34,800 nt of DNA from Oscillospiraceae bacterium (GTDB lineage Bacteria; Bacillota; Clostridia; Saccharofermentanales; Saccharofermentanaceae), in contig CADBGD010000005.1 in NCBI GenBank assembly GCA_902794115.1, positions 18,235 to 53,034 of the forward strand, given 5' to 3'. Made by a program: the position numbers and the translations under genes. Every line of letters begins with the position of its first letter. The first letter of the stretch is position 1. Shown in pieces: positions 8,747 to 18,124 of the stretch. The notes beneath the pieces were generated by a model. The model made no database searches and had not been told where the DNA came from. It was given only the letters and a program-made list of their open reading frames with translations.

Positions 8747-9682
8747 TCACTTCTTTTGTGAAGTAATGCTGGTAAAAACATCTTCCAGCGAAGGTTCCAT
8801 GGAACGGAACTCCAATATCGGTGCATTCAGCCGGGAAATGGCAAAAGAAATGGACTTTCTCACTTCCATGCTTCCTTGAGAAGCCAGATCGATCTGGCAG
8901 ATTCCGTTCTTTTCAGCAAGAAGATTCACGGAACTGACACCGGGTACCGCCCGAAGCGGCATTTGCAGAGTACTGAAAGGGGCTTCCACGACCAGCAGAT
9001 AATGCACATTATTCTCCACTCTCGAAGAAAGTTCAAAAGTCGGAGCATCGGCAACGATCTTGCCGTTATTGATAATAATGACACGGTCACAGATCGCCTG
9101 TACCTCGGAAAGGATATGCGAACTGAAAATGATCGTATGATTCTTGGCAAGCGAAGTGATCAGTTTTCTCACTTCAATGACCTGATTCGGGTCAAGACCG
9201 ACAGTCGGCTCATCGAGGATGATCACTTCCGGATTTCCGATCAGTGTCTGGGCAATACCGACGCGCTGCTTATAACCTTTAGAGAGGTTATGGATAAGAC
9301 GGCCGGAAACATTACCGATATGAACCATCTTCATTACATCAATGATCTGTTTTTTCCGGATATCCTTCGGAACCATTTTCAATTCCGCCACATACTCCAG
9401 ATACTCACTGACAGTCATATCCATAAAAAGAGGCGGGATCTCCGGCAGATAGCCGATATTCTTCTTCGCCAGTTCCGGCTCTTCCAGAATATCGTAACCA
9501 TTGATCGTCACCTTACCGCTTGTCGCCGACAAATAGCCGGTGATGATATTCATCGTAGTGCTTTTTCCGGCACCGTTGGGACCAAGAAAACCCAGGATCT
9601 CACCTTGGTTTACGGTAAACGAGATGCCGTTGACAGCCCGTTTATCCCCATAAAACTTAACTAGATTAGAAATCTCGATCAT
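8747..9682 (-). CDS. ABC transporter ATP-binding protein (GldA/NatA-like)
   Basis: A 311-residue cytoplasmic ATPase. Walker A GPNGAGKST is at residues 34-42, Q-loop region GYLPEIPPL near 78, signature LSKGY at 133-137, Walker B VIILDEP at 153-159 with catalytic Glu158, and the H-loop in IIFSSHILSEV near 192. The C-terminal 90 residues are the extra regulatory domain common in NatA/GldA-type ATPases (ending EPSLEDVFTSIT). It powers the adjacent ABC-2 permease. It is the first gene of the run down to position 1. ATG at 9682 has a GGAGAGGG leader, and a plausible promoter lies at 9721-9749. Confidence 0.92.
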   Translation of the reverse strand: MIEISNLVKFYGDKRAVNGISFTVNQGEILGFLGPNGAGKSTTMNIITGYLSATSGKVTINGYDILEEPELAKKNIGYLPEIPPLFMDMTVSEYLEYVAELKMVPKDIRKKQIIDVMKMVHIGNVSGRLIHNLSKGYKQRVGIAQTLIGNPEVIILDEPTVGLDPNQVIEVRKLITSLAKNHTIIFSSHILSEVQAICDRVIIINNGKIVADAPTFELSSRVENNVHYLLVVEAPFSTLQMPLRAVPGVSSVNLLAEKNGICQIDLASQGSMEVRKSISFAISRLNAPILEFRSMEPSLEDVFTSITSQKK

Positions 9683-9720
9683 GTACCCTCTCCTACGTGC
9701 GCATGTAACTTTGCGGAACT

Positions 9721-9749
9721 ATTTTACCCCAAATCCGGATATCTATAAA
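9721..9749 (-). promoter_or_regulatory. Putative sigma-A promoter of the ABC/DUF4340 operon
   Basis: On the minus strand TTTATA (9744-9749) and TAAAAT (9721-9726) are separated by 17 bases and lie 39 bases before the ATPase start. The -10 is good and the -35 matches four of six positions. The spacer overlaps an inverted repeat (9732-9775). Confidence 0.4.
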
Positions 9750-9775
9750 GTCTTTAAGAAAGACCGTTCCGGATT
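9732..9775 (-). terminator. Nested inverted repeat after the thioesterase gene, possible terminator
   Basis: AATCCGGA (9732-9739) pairs perfectly with TCCGGATT (9768-9775), and inside it GTCTTT/AAAGAC (9750-9764) forms a second 6-bp stem with a 3-base loop. It starts at the thioesterase stop codon. The inner hairpin is followed by TTTATAG on the minus strand, which is weak for a rho-independent terminator. It could end the thioesterase transcript or act as an operator on the ABC promoter. Confidence 0.35.
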
Positions 9776-10517
9776 ACGTAAACCGGGACGAGAAAACATG
9801 CCGTCCGGTCGTGGTTTCAAACCCGTCGATCTGGACTCCCGCATCCGTATCCGAACGGTAGATCTTCACTTCTTCTCCGGGCTTGACCTCTGATGCGTAA
9901 TTGATCGTCAAAGAACGGATCTGCGTACCGGTATCCTGCTGAGAATAAAAGCTGTCCTCACTCCAGGCAATGTAGCGGGTATTATTGACATGCATATTCC
10001 GGTCAATATCACTGAAATCCGCATATCTTGTCAAAGTATGGGCGTCACCGCGCCTGGATTCTTCCAGCGGAACAAGTTTATCGATCTTCTGATCAGACGG
10101 TTCTTTACTGGCATACATTTCCATACCGGGGATCGTTGACGGACGGACCGGACGGTGATCGCCCTGCTGGGCAATGATCCATACCGATGTAGCTCTTCCG
10201 ATCTCTTCTTTATTCTCATCCAGGATCGCAAATTCACGGTTGAAAAGAACCTTCTGATAACCGCTCGACCAGGTCCGGATGTAGATAACATCTTTCCATT
10301 TCGGAATCTTTACCATATCGACCCGCATCCGAAGAAGCAGCCAGCAGGCATGATGGGAATCCATCACGTCCGCGCCGAATCCGTGGTGATCCACATCCAG
10401 GCAGGCCGCTTCCTGAAGCATAGCGCATAATGCATGATAATGCAGACGATCGGCAATATCCGTTTCCGTACCGATGATAGTGAAACGAAACAGATCTTCC
10501 TGAGGTATATACTGCAT
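9774..10517 (-). CDS. Acyl-[acyl-carrier-protein] thioesterase (FatA/FatB-like)
   Basis: A 247-residue double hot-dog thioesterase that would release fatty acids from acyl-ACP in the cytoplasm. The N-terminal hot-dog contains DIADRLHYHALCAMLQEAA near residues 20-38 and VYIRTW-like strand IYIRTWSSG. The second begins DFSDIDRNMHVNNTRYIAW, carrying the D-x-N-x-H-V-N-N motif (Asn174, His176, Asn178/179) that supplies catalytic or substrate-contact residues in this family. Length is normal for bacterial members. ATG at 10517 follows AAAGGAT. The upstream membrane-protein gene ends only 4 bp away, so the two are probably co-transcribed after the groEL terminator. Acyl-chain specificity cannot be predicted. 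Confidence 0.9.
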   Translation of the reverse strand: MQYIPQEDLFRFTIIGTETDIADRLHYHALCAMLQEAACLDVDHHGFGADVMDSHHACWLLLRMRVDMVKIPKWKDVIYIRTWSSGYQKVLFNREFAILDENKEEIGRATSVWIIAQQGDHRPVRPSTIPGMEMYASKEPSDQKIDKLVPLEESRRGDAHTLTRYADFSDIDRNMHVNNTRYIAWSEDSFYSQQDTGTQIRSLTINYASEVKPGEEVKIYRSDTDAGVQIDGFETTTGRHVFSSRFT

Positions 10518-10521
10518 AGTT

Positions 10522-11088
10522 TTAATCCTTTCCAGAGATCTTCTGACCCGGGCGATACATCGTATTTCTGGGATTGAAACGGTAAAAAGCCTTCAGCATA
10601 CGTTCATCCGGTTCGATAACAAGGAGGACTTTCGAATCTCCCATGCGTGTGGCAATGTACCACTCTTTTTCCGGTGCCGTACCGGAGACACAAATACCAT
10701 GTAATGCATCGCTCTTATCAAATTCAGAATACGGATGACGCGCATCGTCTTTCTTTGCCACCATTTCAAAATCACGGACCGATCCGGAAAAGAGTTCCGA
10801 GCGGCGGCTGCTGTTACGGATCACATCAATGGTAAAACTGTCATTGACAACGGAATACTCAAATTCTTTCTTTAATCCGGTCACAAACATATAACAGCCA
10901 AATCCGATTCCGAAGGAAAGCACACCGGTAAAAAGGAACAGATACCCGATACCGAAAAACAACGGAAACACGTTAACGATCAGAATTGCAAGGATAGCCA
11001 GAAGCACGATCAGCACACGCATGACCTTCTCTTTGGTCGTGAATGACTTTTTCACCATGATCTCGACCATTACATCATTATTTATCAT
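10522..11088 (-). CDS. Small membrane protein of unknown function, two transmembrane helices
   Basis: A 188-residue protein not confidently recognised. Two adjacent membrane spans (about residues 24-44 and 46-70) are joined by a very short turn. They are followed by a soluble domain of about 115 residues with alternating strands (FEYSVVNDSFTIDVI, WYIATRMGDSKVLLVIEP) that ends in a helix, RMLKAFYRFNPR. This two-span hairpin plus beta domain resembles bacterial PH-like membrane proteins, and possibly DUF6106, from memory only. The start is uncertain: ATG codons at 11088, 11070 and 11058 all lack a clear ribosome-binding site. It overlaps nothing and lies 4 bp before the thioesterase gene. Confidence 0.6.
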   Translation of the reverse strand: MINNDVMVEIMVKKSFTTKEKVMRVLIVLLAILAILIVNVFPLFFGIGYLFLFTGVLSFGIGFGCYMFVTGLKKEFEYSVVNDSFTIDVIRNSSRRSELFSGSVRDFEMVAKKDDARHPYSEFDKSDALHGICVSGTAPEKEWYIATRMGDSKVLLVIEPDERMLKAFYRFNPRNTMYRPGQKISGKD

Positions 11089-11112
11089 CTGTACAACGCT
11101 CCAAGAAATAAA

Positions 11113-11144
11113 TAGGGGCTATGATCTTTCGACCATAACCCCTA
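11113..11144 (-). terminator. Terminator hairpin after groEL
   Basis: TAGGGGCTATG (11113-11123) pairs with CATAACCCCTA (11134-11144) with one C-A mismatch. It lies 22 bases past the groEL stop. The trailing T-tract on the minus strand (TTTATTTC) is modest. It separates groESL from the downstream pair 11088-9774. Confidence 0.65.
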
Positions 11145-11166
11145 CATTTTAACATTTTTACAACGA

Positions 11167-12795
<1,629 letters not shown>

Positions 12796-12806
12796 CTAGC
12801 GGGAAC

Positions 12807-13097
<291 letters not shown>

Positions 13098-13116
13098 TCA
13101 CCTCCAGTAAATTTAT

Positions 13117-13143
13117 TTAGCACTCAACATATGCGAGTGCTAA
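13117..13143 (-). promoter_or_regulatory. CIRCE operator (HrcA-binding site)
   Basis: TTAGCACTC (13117-13125), nine-base spacer, GAGTGCTAA (13135-13143): an exact match to the consensus inverted repeat. It lies just downstream of the -10 of the groES promoter, the usual place for HrcA repression. Confidence 0.97.
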
Positions 13144-13154
13144 ATTCATTTACT

Positions 13155-13182
13155 ACTATACCATTAAGTGATGAGATGTCAA
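13155..13182 (-). promoter_or_regulatory. Sigma-A promoter of groES-groEL
   Basis: On the minus strand a consensus -35 TTGACA (13177-13182) and a -10 TATAGT (13155-13160) are separated by 16 bases, immediately upstream of CIRCE. Confidence 0.85.
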
Positions 13183-13208
13183 TATCAAAGAAAGACAAAA
13201 ACAAATTT

Positions 13209-14591
13209 TTAACTATCGGAATCAGACTTGGTCGGATTTGCCTTTTCGGCTTCATAATCCAGATTTTTACCCGTGGAGAAGTCCACTTCGTGCTGCGGAG
13301 CTCTCGGAATTTCCTCTACCGGGTCAAAAGGATACGTCTCTCCGTAGAAGAATTCCTGAACGATCGGGATCATACCGTTCCAATCGCAACGGATACTCCA
13401 GTCACCTTCGCGGACATCATCCGAGAAGAACCCTTCCACCGAATATCCTTCGACAGGAATACCCATAGTAAGGAGTTTCAAGTCTCTTACCTTCGGCAGG
13501 AACTCAAATGCATAGTCCTCGATCTCATCCGGAGAAATATTCGTTGCGATCATGCTCAGAATATCGTCCAGCGCAGAAAGCTTGGAGGTGGTGCTAAGGT
13601 TAGCGAACTTCTCCAAAAGCGCATTTAATACCTTAACCTGTCTTTCCGAACGGCCGTAAATACCGTTTCCTACCTGACGGATACGGCTATACGCCACAGC
13701 CTGTCTGCCGTTCAGGTGCTGAAGACCGGCTTCGGAAAGTGTATAGGCGGAATCAGAATCACCATGCAGACGGTTCTGGTCACGAAGGTTATCGTTTAAT
13801 CCACCAGGTGTGTGGAATACTTCACTCTTTGTCAATTCAATATCCACACCGCCAACTGCATCAATTACCTGTTCCATGTGATAGAAGTTAACGAATGCAT
13901 ATCCGTCCAATGTCAGACGCAAGTGGCTTTCCACTACAGCAGACAAAAGCTCCGGTCCGCCGTATGTCATGGCAGCATTGATCTTCTGCAGTTTCTTATG
14001 TCCGGGAATACTTACATAGCAGTCACGCTGGATCGTGACAAGCTTAATGGTACCGGCCTTATCGTCCACGCTCATGACCATGATGACATCGGCAAGGCTT
14101 CCGGAACCGTCATCGGAATAATTGCGGTCACGGCTGTCAATACCGATCAGCAGGAAGTTATGTATGTAATCCTCTTCTACAGGAGCTTCACTGGTTTCAG
14201 ACGTATAATGAACCAGCGAAACGACTGATCCTTCTTCATTAATAAAGGTAGGATTCTCCTGTTTCGGAATAAATTCGATCTTACTAAAGAGATATTTCTT
14301 GTACTGCTGATATCCAATATAAGCGCCGCCGATAAGAATCACCAGTACCAGGAGGATCGGTACAATGATACGAAGCATGACACGCTTAAAAGTCCACGGC
14401 TTCTTCACTTTTCTTCTTCTCTGGGGCTGACCGTTACGAACCTGTCCGTTTCGAGGCTGGCCATGACGGGGCTGCTGTTCGGCATGACGATTCGCGGGAC
14501 CTGTGTGCCGGCCCTTATCATCAATATGTTCAATATGGTATCTCTCCGCCAGAGAAGGCGTGCGATGTGGTGGTTGCTGTCTTCTTTCCAT
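13209..14591 (-). CDS. LytR-CpsA-Psr (LCP) family cell-wall polymer ligase
   Basis: A 460-residue LCP protein; the family attaches teichoic acids or other glycopolymers to peptidoglycan outside the membrane. It has a long basic, Pro/Gln/Arg-rich cytoplasmic tail (residues 1-68) and one membrane span (about 71-94). The LCP domain (about 140-350) contains FLLIGIDSRD, DVIMVMSVDDKAGTIKLV, QRDCYVSIPG, INAAMTYGG, VGGVDIELTKSEV and the Arg motif AVAYSRIRQVGNGIYGRSER. A C-terminal tail of about 110 residues is less conserved. The ribosome-binding site is weak (AGGAAA lies 15 bases before the ATG). It probably has its own promoter at 14649-14677. Envelope genes upstream fit a wall-assembly role. Confidence 0.92.
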   Translation of the reverse strand: MERRQQPPHRTPSLAERYHIEHIDDKGRHTGPANRHAEQQPRHGQPRNGQVRNGQPQRRRKVKKPWTFKRVMLRIIVPILLVLVILIGGAYIGYQQYKKYLFSKIEFIPKQENPTFINEEGSVVSLVHYTSETSEAPVEEDYIHNFLLIGIDSRDRNYSDDGSGSLADVIMVMSVDDKAGTIKLVTIQRDCYVSIPGHKKLQKINAAMTYGGPELLSAVVESHLRLTLDGYAFVNFYHMEQVIDAVGGVDIELTKSEVFHTPGGLNDNLRDQNRLHGDSDSAYTLSEAGLQHLNGRQAVAYSRIRQVGNGIYGRSERQVKVLNALLEKFANLSTTSKLSALDDILSMIATNISPDEIEDYAFEFLPKVRDLKLLTMGIPVEGYSVEGFFSDDVREGDWSIRCDWNGMIPIVQEFFYGETYPFDPVEEIPRAPQHEVDFSTGKNLDYEAEKANPTKSDSDS

Positions 14592-14648
14592 ACTCAGTTT
14601 CAGATGTTTCCTTCAATCTTTTCTCTGTCGATTATCTTAACTTGAATC

Positions 14649-14677
14649 AATCTACCACTCCAAAACCAAATTGTCTA
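14649..14677 (-). promoter_or_regulatory. Putative promoter of the LCP gene
   Basis: Minus-strand TAGACA (14672-14677), 17-base spacer, TAGATT (14649-14654) preceded by TGG as an extended -10. It lies 57 bases before the LCP start. The -10 hexamer is imperfect. Confidence 0.45.
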
Positions 14678-14713
14678 CGAATTTAAGTGACTCTTCATTC
14701 ACATTACATATTT

Positions 14714-15445
14714 TTAACCTGGTGTCGCAGAAGGCTCTGTTGTCGCTTCTGTGGTGGTTGTCTCCGTTACCTCATCCGTTCCCTCAACCGATTCAGTAAC
14801 CTGCCCTGCCGATTCGGAATGTACCTCTCCTTTACCGCTGATCGACACCGGCAGATAATCCATCACACTGACGATATATTCATCCAGCTTGATGGTTCCT
14901 TTCTGAGTCCGGTTCTGAATATAATCATCGGCATGGAAAAACGTGATAGCTCCGAAATAGGTAACCACCGCGATCACAAGAGCCAGGAAAGCAAGCTTTA
15001 CCAGAAGCATGACTGTGATGCCGGAATTCTGGAAAAACTCTACGATCGGAGTTCTTCTCCGGATCTTGGTATCCGGTGTCGATGACATAAATTCAGCAAT
15101 ACGGAAACGTGGTGAATCGATCCGCTCCAGAATCGTATGCTTCATTGTCGAAGCCGTATACTCATCCAGATTCTTCTCCGGCGGAGCCGCATCATTGATC
15201 ACGGGGTACTTGGCCATAAGCTCATTAATATGGAACTGCAGCGCATCGGAAAAATAGTAAATGACCTTTTCTTCCGTCAGCTTGGCACGCTTATGGTAAG
15301 TATCGATGAATGAATCCACCACGCACATTTCCGCGCGCGTTGTATCTCTCAAATTCTTATATGCACACTTATAGGCAAAAGCGGCATACAGATCATAAAA
15401 CTCCTCAATATTCTCACGGGTCAGTTTGGCATTCCAGATTTCCAT
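14714..15445 (-). CDS. Membrane-tethered protein with a sigma-70 region 2-like N-terminus and Thr-rich tail
   Basis: A 243-residue protein, unrecognised as a whole. Residues about 10-80 are helical and read like sigma-70/ECF region 2: FYDLYAAFAYKCAYKNL, then TRAEMCVVDSFIDTYHKR in the place of the usual AED-x-x-Q-x-x-F-x-x-x, then a YYFSDALQFHINELM helix. No region 4 follows. Instead there is a linker, one membrane span (about 144-167) and an extracytoplasmic tail ending TETTTTEATTEPSATPG. The ATG at 15445 follows GGAGG and lies 4 bp after the stop of the Cache-MFS gene, so it is the third gene of that operon. It may be a membrane-bound sigma-like or anti-sigma-like regulator. The resemblance is by eye and may be only structural. 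Confidence 0.55.
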   Translation of the reverse strand: MEIWNAKLTRENIEEFYDLYAAFAYKCAYKNLRDTTRAEMCVVDSFIDTYHKRAKLTEEKVIYYFSDALQFHINELMAKYPVINDAAPPEKNLDEYTASTMKHTILERIDSPRFRIAEFMSSTPDTKIRRRTPIVEFFQNSGITVMLLVKLAFLALVIAVVTYFGAITFFHADDYIQNRTQKGTIKLDEYIVSVMDYLPVSISGKGEVHSESAGQVTESVEGTDEVTETTTTEATTEPSATPG

Positions 15446-15449
15446 ATAC

Positions 15450-17375
15450 TCACTCCTCCCCGTTCTGTCTCGGTACACGCAGCTGCTGGGACTTCTTCCC
15501 GTTAGGACGCTGGGCGGAAGAATTGTCCATCAGCGTCAGAAGCGGGTACGAAGACGAAATGACGAAAATGATCAGTGCAATTGCCAGCATCGGAACACGT
15601 ACACTGGTAAAGGCATTAGCTATGCCAAATACAACTGTGCCGATCATGGTACCGCCGGTAAATGCACGCATCAGGATCACCCGTGCGACCGGATGTTTAT
15701 CCTGACGGATCAGAGACTTATAGTAGCTAAGATAGCCGAACTCGTGTGTTCCCTGGGAAAGGCCCAGGAATGCAACACCGATAACCAGAAGCTTCGCTGA
15801 AGGAGCCAGCGCAAAAACCAGATAACCGATGGAACTGAGCATGGCGGCAATGGTGATCCGCATTTTTGCCGAGAAGAAATCCTCAAACCAGATGATCAGG
15901 ATACGCATAACGACCTGACCGCAGATAATCGCCAAGAGATAGTAGAAAGATACAGTCGCCAAAGAGATCCGTACTTTTCCAAGGTAATCCGGAATAAATA
16001 CCAGGAAGAAGGCGAACTGCAGACCCAGCGGGAAGATCGTGCTCCAGGCAAAGGTACCGGATTTAGAATTCTTTAATGCATAGAAGAAATTCGGCAGACG
16101 GACGATCGGCTCGTTGGAAGGCGGACAATGGCGTACAAAATACAGCACCTGGATCGCATCCACAAACAGGAAGAAAGAAGCAATCATCAATACGGCAAAA
16201 AGGCCGAAACGCTCATACAGGATACCGCAGATAACGGCACCGACAGCCGCACCAAGAAGATATCCGCTGTACTGGCACTGATGGATCTTTCTGTCCGAAA
16301 AATCTTCCTGGCCGGTACGATCCGCCTGGATACGGTATTCTCTCTGGAACTGGAAAAGCATTCCCAGGAAGAAACCGATCGGGAGCTGCATAAAGACGAT
16401 CAGATACGGCTGACCAACCAGTCCGCATATCAGGAGCAGGACAAATGCACTGACTACGGAAACAATAACTGCAAGACGGGCAGTCAGTTTACGGATCATG
16501 AGATCGCGCAGATGGATAAAACGCCAGAATCCCAGCAAATACAGAAGGCAAGCCAGCATGATCCACAGATGAAGGACCATCTGGTTGTCTGCATATTCGG
16601 TCATAGAATCCTTCAAGTAAGAAGAAAGAACAATCAGAGGCATCGTACAGCCGACACTGGAAAAAAAGGCAATGAGCCGGTAGGTGGCGGTTCCATACAT
16701 AACTGCTCTCGGAACTCCGGTATTCGGCTTCTTGATCAAAGTGTCCAACAGACGGTACATTTCAGAATAAATGACCGCGATGGCAACAGAAATCGAAATA
16801 ATGGTAAAGATCCAGGAAAGAGACATGCCGTTTTCCGTCTTTACAAAAGCATACTGCGGGATCATGATCTCCACGATACCGGACATGGTGCCGTCATCGC
16901 CAATGATCGGCGCAACCGAAGTGACATACAGCACATTCTCATAACGGCGGTGCGTCACGATCAGCTGCTGCTGTTCATACGCTTCCATATACTCCTCGCC
17001 GGCACCGGAAAGAACATACTGTTTTCCATCTTCATGAGAACGGTCGGAAGTATACACGCGTACAAAAGAATTCCCTGCTTTTACAAATACATTGGCAGTA
17101 TAGTGTTTACCGGTATCATACTCCGGAAGATCCAACGGGAAAGACATTCCTTCCACCAGATCACGGTTGGACAATGCTACCGAGGAAGCTGCCGTATATG
17201 ATGACAGCGCGCTTTTTCTCTGTGATTGAAGCGCAGAGCAATAAACATTTGTTACCAAGGTGGAAACAACAAAAAGAATAACCAGAGTCGTAATCAGACA
17301 GAAACCGATCTGACTGGCCACGGCCTTCTTCCCTTTCGGGGCTTTTGCAAAATTCTCATAAATAAAGTCGTTCAT
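15450..17375 (-). CDS. Cache-like sensor domain fused to an MFS-type 12-span membrane domain
   Basis: A 641-residue protein. The first membrane span (about 25-47) is followed by an extracytoplasmic domain of about 130 residues. That domain ends with the PAS/Cache fingerprint NVLYVTSVAPIIGDDGTMSGIVEIMI, given here as VLYVTSVAPIIGDDG then GIVEIMI. A second span (about 185-205) leads into roughly twelve more hydrophobic segments in two sets of six. These carry MFS-like turns such as GYLLGAAVGAVICGILYERFG and a central loop around residues 345-365. A transporter used as a sensor, or a ligand-gated transporter, is the likely role. The C-terminus is a short hydrophilic tail without phosphatase or kinase domain. 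It overlaps the upstream Cache-like gene by 4 bp. Confidence 0.68.
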   Translation of the reverse strand: MNDFIYENFAKAPKGKKAVASQIGFCLITTLVILFVVSTLVTNVYCSALQSQRKSALSSYTAASSVALSNRDLVEGMSFPLDLPEYDTGKHYTANVFVKAGNSFVRVYTSDRSHEDGKQYVLSGAGEEYMEAYEQQQLIVTHRRYENVLYVTSVAPIIGDDGTMSGIVEIMIPQYAFVKTENGMSLSWIFTIISISVAIAVIYSEMYRLLDTLIKKPNTGVPRAVMYGTATYRLIAFFSSVGCTMPLIVLSSYLKDSMTEYADNQMVLHLWIMLACLLYLLGFWRFIHLRDLMIRKLTARLAVIVSVVSAFVLLLICGLVGQPYLIVFMQLPIGFFLGMLFQFQREYRIQADRTGQEDFSDRKIHQCQYSGYLLGAAVGAVICGILYERFGLFAVLMIASFFLFVDAIQVLYFVRHCPPSNEPIVRLPNFFYALKNSKSGTFAWSTIFPLGLQFAFFLVFIPDYLGKVRISLATVSFYYLLAIICGQVVMRILIIWFEDFFSAKMRITIAAMLSSIGYLVFALAPSAKLLVIGVAFLGLSQGTHEFGYLSYYKSLIRQDKHPVARVILMRAFTGGTMIGTVVFGIANAFTSVRVPMLAIALIIFVISSSYPLLTLMDNSSAQRPNGKKSQQLRVPRQNGEE

Positions 17376-18055
17376 AGCGTCGCCTCCGTATTCTTCTTAG
17401 AAGCCAGACGGAAGATCGGCGGAACGATATACTGCAGAGAGAAACCGGCCATCGCCACCAATACAGATGCGGTAACTGTGGAAAGGAGCATAGATTCAAG
17501 CTTATCGCCCATCTCGTTGATCGGCGCGGTCTGTGCAGAAAGCTCTAAGAGTGCGGAGATCTTCCCCTCCTGATCCAGGATCGGTACCAGATAATGGTAC
17601 ACATCCTTTTCTCTGATCTCATAAGGAGTCTGCTCCGCAGTAAGCCACTCGGATACAGGGATATTCTTGGCAACCAGAAGATCTGAATCAATGCCGGTCA
17701 GCATAGTCAGTTCTCCGTTGGAATAGTTATACAGGCCAAATGCCTGTGTCGTGTAATCGTCTTCATTCGTATCCATCAGCATGTACGGCAGGATCTTACT
17801 GTACTTGATTGCCGCAGATGCCGAATCGATCTTGATCTCTTCTCCGGAAACCGCTTTGGCAGCATTCGTCGCATCTGTACGGATACGATTCACCATCGCA
17901 TTTTTAAATTCCTTTTCTGAACCGAGACGCATGTGATGAACAGCGAAAGAAACCGCGGTTACCACCAATATCAGCGCAAACAGCGACAGAAACACGACCT
18001 TGGCTACTTTGCCGGCCGCATTGGAAGCAGTATTCGAACTATCTGAAGTGGACAT
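17372..18055 (-). CDS. Stand-alone Cache-like membrane sensor protein
   Basis: A 227-residue protein with the topology membrane span (about 19-40), extracytoplasmic domain (about 45-175), second span (about 187-207) and a short basic tail. The extracytoplasmic part ends in YHYLVPILDQEGKISALLEL, the strand-turn-strand typical of PAS/Cache ligand-binding domains. It matches the same place in the neighbouring Cache-MFS protein. No HAMP, kinase, methyl-accepting or cyclase domain follows, so any output must come from a partner. The ATG at 18055 has a GAGGTG leader. It is the first gene of a three-gene operon with a strong promoter at 18087-18114. Family-level function is inferred from topology only. 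Confidence 0.62.
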   Translation of the reverse strand: MSTSDSSNTASNAAGKVAKVVFLSLFALILVVTAVSFAVHHMRLGSEKEFKNAMVNRIRTDATNAAKAVSGEEIKIDSASAAIKYSKILPYMLMDTNEDDYTTQAFGLYNYSNGELTMLTGIDSDLLVAKNIPVSEWLTAEQTPYEIREKDVYHYLVPILDQEGKISALLELSAQTAPINEMGDKLESMLLSTVTASVLVAMAGFSLQYIVPPIFRLASKKNTEATL

Positions 18056-18086
18056 ACTTTCACCTCATGCATAAAGATACATGGTA

Positions 18087-18114
18087 ATTATAGCGCAATG
18101 CTTCTTATTTGCAA
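18087..18114 (-). promoter_or_regulatory. Sigma-A promoter of the Cache/MFS/sigma2-like operon
   Basis: Minus-strand TTGCAA (18109-18114), 16-base spacer, perfect TATAAT (18087-18092). It lies 31 bases before the first ATG at 18055. Confidence 0.75.
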
Positions 18115-18124
18115 AATCTTTCTG

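Noticed and set aside
6421..9682. Gliding-motility function for the GldA/F/G-like genes
   Set aside because: The family names come from Bacteroidetes; other Gld/Spr genes are absent and Firmicutes carry these ABC genes without gliding.
16128..17201. A 357-codon open frame on the plus strand inside the Cache-MFS gene
   Set aside because: The product is highly basic and His/Asn/Gln-rich, with no hydrophobic core or recognisable motif. It mirrors the codon use of the minus-strand membrane protein.
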